This document shows positions 61,787-64,000 of a stretch of DNA of 64,000 nucleotides, one piece after another. Origin of the DNA: an uncultured Porphyromonadaceae bacterium (GTDB lineage Bacteria > Bacteroidota > Bacteroidia > Bacteroidales > Muribaculaceae). Position 1 is the stretch's first letter, and each line of letters opens with the position of its first letter. Position numbers and translations under genes: made by a program. The stretch is from NCBI GenBank assembly GCA_947643165.1, contig CANRVB010000005.1:62001-126000 (forward strand), written 5' to 3'. A model generated the notes under the pieces. It worked only from the letters and a program-made list of their open reading frames with translations, was not told the DNA's origin and made no database searches.

Positions 61787-64000
61787 TTATGAAGGATCTA
61801 CGTCCGGCTGGATGACAACGTTGCTGAAGGTCTCGCGGTGGTTTGAACGGACATGATTGGCTATCTGATCAAGAGCTGAGTGTACGTCGCGCATTGATAT
61901 TGTCGGTTCGAGTTTCAGCATGAGCATACGTATGTAAAGTGACTGTACGCGTCCAACCGGAGGCTCTTGAGGTCCGCTTATGCGTTTTGATCCGAACACA
62001 GCCCTGAGAGCTGAAGCGTATATTGATGCTGCTTCGTCGGCCATGCGCGGGTCGGCATGCTTGATGTAAATGTTGACGATCCGGACAAAGGGGGGATAGT
62101 TGAACCGTCGGCGTTGTTCAAGCTCATGGGTATAGAAACCCATATAATCGTGAGCAAGAAGAAAAGAAAATACAGGATTCTGCGGATCGCGGGTCTGTAC
62201 GGCAACTACTGCGTCATGGTCCGGAGTGTCATTTCGGCGTCCGGCCCGTCCGGCCACTTGTTCAAGCATACAGAATGTGCGCTCGGATGCACGGAAGTCG
62301 GGCATGGATAGCATGGAGTCGGGATTGATTACTGCTACCATGCTCACCCCGTCGAAATCAAGGCCTTTTGTGACCATCTGGGTCCCTACAAGTATCTGTG
62401 ATTTTCGGGCCGAGAATTCGGAGATCAGCTGAGAGTGGGCGTCTTTATTGCGAGTCGTGTCAAGATCCATACGTGCTACGGATACATCCGGGAATGAGCG
62501 TAAGATGTCGTCTGCTATACGTTCCGTGCCATATCCGCATACCTCAATTGAGGGGCTTTTGCATGACGGACAGACGAGAGTGAGAGGATATTGAGCACCG
62601 CAGTAGTGGCATACAAGTTTGTCGAGATGTTTATGGTAGGTGAGCGAGACGTCGCAGTGGACGCATTTGGGCGTATAAGCACACTGACGGCATACGGCAA
62701 CAGGAGCATATCCGCGTCGGTTCAGGAACATTATAACCTGGCGGTTAAATTCAAGCGTGTGCCGTGCGAGAGCAACTGTCCGTGCGGCAAAAGCACCGGC
62801 TGTCTCACCGCGTTTGTAAGCGCGGGTCATATCGATAAGTTCGATGCGTGGAAGGTTGGCGCCACCATAGCGTTGGGAGATTGTGACCAAGCCGAAGCGG
62901 TTGCCTTCGGTAGCTTTGTAGTAAGTGTCGACGGCCGGTGTTGCGCTGCCAAGGAGAGTCTTGGCCCCGTGCATACGAGCCAACATCATGGCAGTGTCGC
63001 GTCCATTGTAGCGCGGTGCCGGATCCTGCTGTTTATAGCTCTGATCGTGTTCTTCATCGACTATCACCAGCCCGAGATTGTGGAATGGCAGGCAAACTGA
63101 TGACCGTGCTCCTACTATTATAGCCGGATCCGAGGAGTCGAGCAAACGGCGCCAGATATCAACGCGCTCACTGTCTGAAAATTTGGAATGGTAGACAATG
63201 ATCCGATCTCCGAAAACGCGTTGCAGGCGTTCGGTCAACTGTGTTGTCAGAGCTATCTCAGGTACGAGCATGAGTACCTGACGCTTCTGTTTAATCACGA
63301 AGTCCATGAGATGCATGTAGATCTCTGTCTTTCCTGATGATGTGACTCCATGGAGCAGTGTCACTTCTTTTTCAAGCCACGACTTATGTATACGATCAAG
63401 AGCTTCGTTCTGGGCCTCGGTGAGCGATGGTAATGGAATTGTCGGTCCACCGGCAAATGAGAATCTGTTGATTTCGCGGCGATAGAACTCTATTATACCT
63501 TTGCGTTGCATGGCCAAGAGAACGGCCGATGTGACGGCCGACCGTTCGAGCAGGTCTGCCCGGCTAACATGATTGTGCGGTTGATTGCGCCGGTTCAGAC
63601 CCTGCAGTTCGATGAGAGTGAGTAGTGCGGCTTCTTGTTTTGGCGCACCTTTCACAGCTTCGAATGCTTTGGATACGGCCATAATCTCATCGCATCCTTC
63701 AGGAATGACGAGTTTTACTGATGGTATCCTGAGTGGACGATATCGTTCAACGAGTCTTTCGGCTACCATTACGGCTCCTTTATCGACGAGTTTCGATATA
63801 ATTGCTCCGGTATTGCTGATTCCGCTCTTGCGCTCAAGTTCACCGACACTTATGCGCTTTTCGGCATGATTGATGAACTGAAGTAGGGTTATTTCTCTCT
63901 CGGAGAGTGGGTTTAGGCGGTTTTCCTCAAAATCATCGACTGTCTGTATAAATGTCTCACTTTCGATCTTGAGTCCGGCCGGAAGCGCAGCACGCATTAC
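61787..64000 (-). CDS. priA: Primosomal protein N' (replication restart helicase), 5' end missing
   Basis: 736 residues from an internal Met at 63997 to the stop; the frame stays open past 64000 and Bacteroidetes PriA is usually longer, so the start lies outside. Walker A is GVTSSGKTEIY, Walker B DEEHD, and helicase motif III LGSATP. Between the helicase lobes lie eight Zn-site Cys (CRQCAYTPKCVHC, CHYCGAQYPLTLVCPSC). PriA reloads DnaB at stalled forks. Only the 3' part is in view. Confidence 0.95.
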   Translation of the reverse strand, partial: VMRAALPAGLKIESETFIQTVDDFEENRLNPLSEREITLLQFINHAEKRISVGELERKSGISNTGAIISKLVDKGAVMVAERLVERYRPLRIPSVKLVIPEGCDEIMAVSKAFEAVKGAPKQEAALLTLIELQGLNRRNQPHNHVSRADLLERSAVTSAVLLAMQRKGIIEFYRREINRFSFAGGPTIPLPSLTEAQNEALDRIHKSWLEKEVTLLHGVTSSGKTEIYMHLMDFVIKQKRQVLMLVPEIALTTQLTERLQRVFGDRIIVYHSKFSDSERVDIWRRLLDSSDPAIIVGARSSVCLPFHNLGLVIVDEEHDQSYKQQDPAPRYNGRDTAMMLARMHGAKTLLGSATPAVDTYYKATEGNRFGLVTISQRYGGANLPRIELIDMTRAYKRGETAGAFAARTVALARHTLEFNRQVIMFLNRRGYAPVAVCRQCAYTPKCVHCDVSLTYHKHLDKLVCHYCGAQYPLTLVCPSCKSPSIEVCGYGTERIADDILRSFPDVSVARMDLDTTRNKDAHSQLISEFSARKSQILVGTQMVTKGLDFDGVSMVAVINPDSMLSMPDFRASERTFCMLEQVAGRAGRRNDTPDHDAVVAVQTRDPQNPVFSFLLAHDYMGFYTHELEQRRRFNYPPFVRIVNIYIKHADPRMADEAASIYASALRAVFGSKRISGPQEPPVGRVQSLYIRMLMLKLEPTISMRDVHSALDQIANHVRSNHRETFSNVVIQPDVDPS

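Overview
The window is a gene-dense stretch of a Bacteroidales chromosome. It carries a Bacteroidetes-type set of families: Porin_10, DUF4374, DUF4421, SPOR lipoprotein, the LpxC-FabZ fusion, LytS/LytTR pairs and GIN-domain proteins. Many genes are preceded by the Bacteroidetes promoter form TTTG-N19-21-TAnnTTTG, and Shine-Dalgarno sequences are largely absent. The content suits a gut commensal close to Muribaculaceae, but that is inference. No rRNA, tRNA, CRISPR array, insertion sequence or prophage was seen. The priA gene runs off the right edge and a TonB-like gene off the left edge.

Layout. At 0-2.7 kb (minus) lies an ExbB-ExbD-ExbD-TonB energy-transduction operon. An M16 peptidase and fabD (minus) follow, diverging from tatA-tatC (plus). 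At 6.3-13.4 kb come a pRiA4b-like protein, a large secreted lipoprotein with an operon of a YfcE-like phosphodiesterase and a SPOR-like lipoprotein, a Porin_10 protein with a small membrane protein, and rpsP. At 13.6-19.9 kb are glnS, a TPR protein, an MBL hydrolase with rsmG, and an AspT/YidE-type transporter. At 20-27.5 kb one long run (lpxD, lpxC/fabZ, lpxA, pyrK, pyrD, murB, murA) joins lipid A, pyrimidine and peptidoglycan precursor synthesis. Its MurA has Asp where the usual catalytic Cys sits. A secreted choloylglycine-hydrolase-family enzyme follows.

The accessory-looking part is 28.5-41.6 kb. A 0.9-kb non-coding region has a promoter, strong hairpins and terminators, and probably encodes one or two structured RNAs. 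Next is a xusCBA-like xenosiderophore operon (minus): TonB receptor, DUF4374 lipoprotein and PepSY reductase. Its promoter lies inside a perfect 16-bp inverted repeat, and its PepSY protein carries a collagen-like Gly-X-Y run. An RND pump without adaptor or outer-membrane channel follows. It diverges from a chained LytS / LytTR / PepSY-like cassette that is preceded by a tiny overlapping leader ORF. A DUF4421 protein ends this part.

From 41.7 kb on: nrdD-nrdG, isochorismate synthase and rimO, ftsY, rmlACB (no rmlD), a GIN-domain protein with 60-bp repeats and an ECF-like promoter, a ClC channel, a DMT exporter, an AlkD-like protein, a LysM/substrate-binding-fold protein with an outer-membrane barrel, holA, a lone HSDR_N protein, an Fsr-type MFS exporter, an ECF sigma factor with a four-helix membrane partner, and priA.
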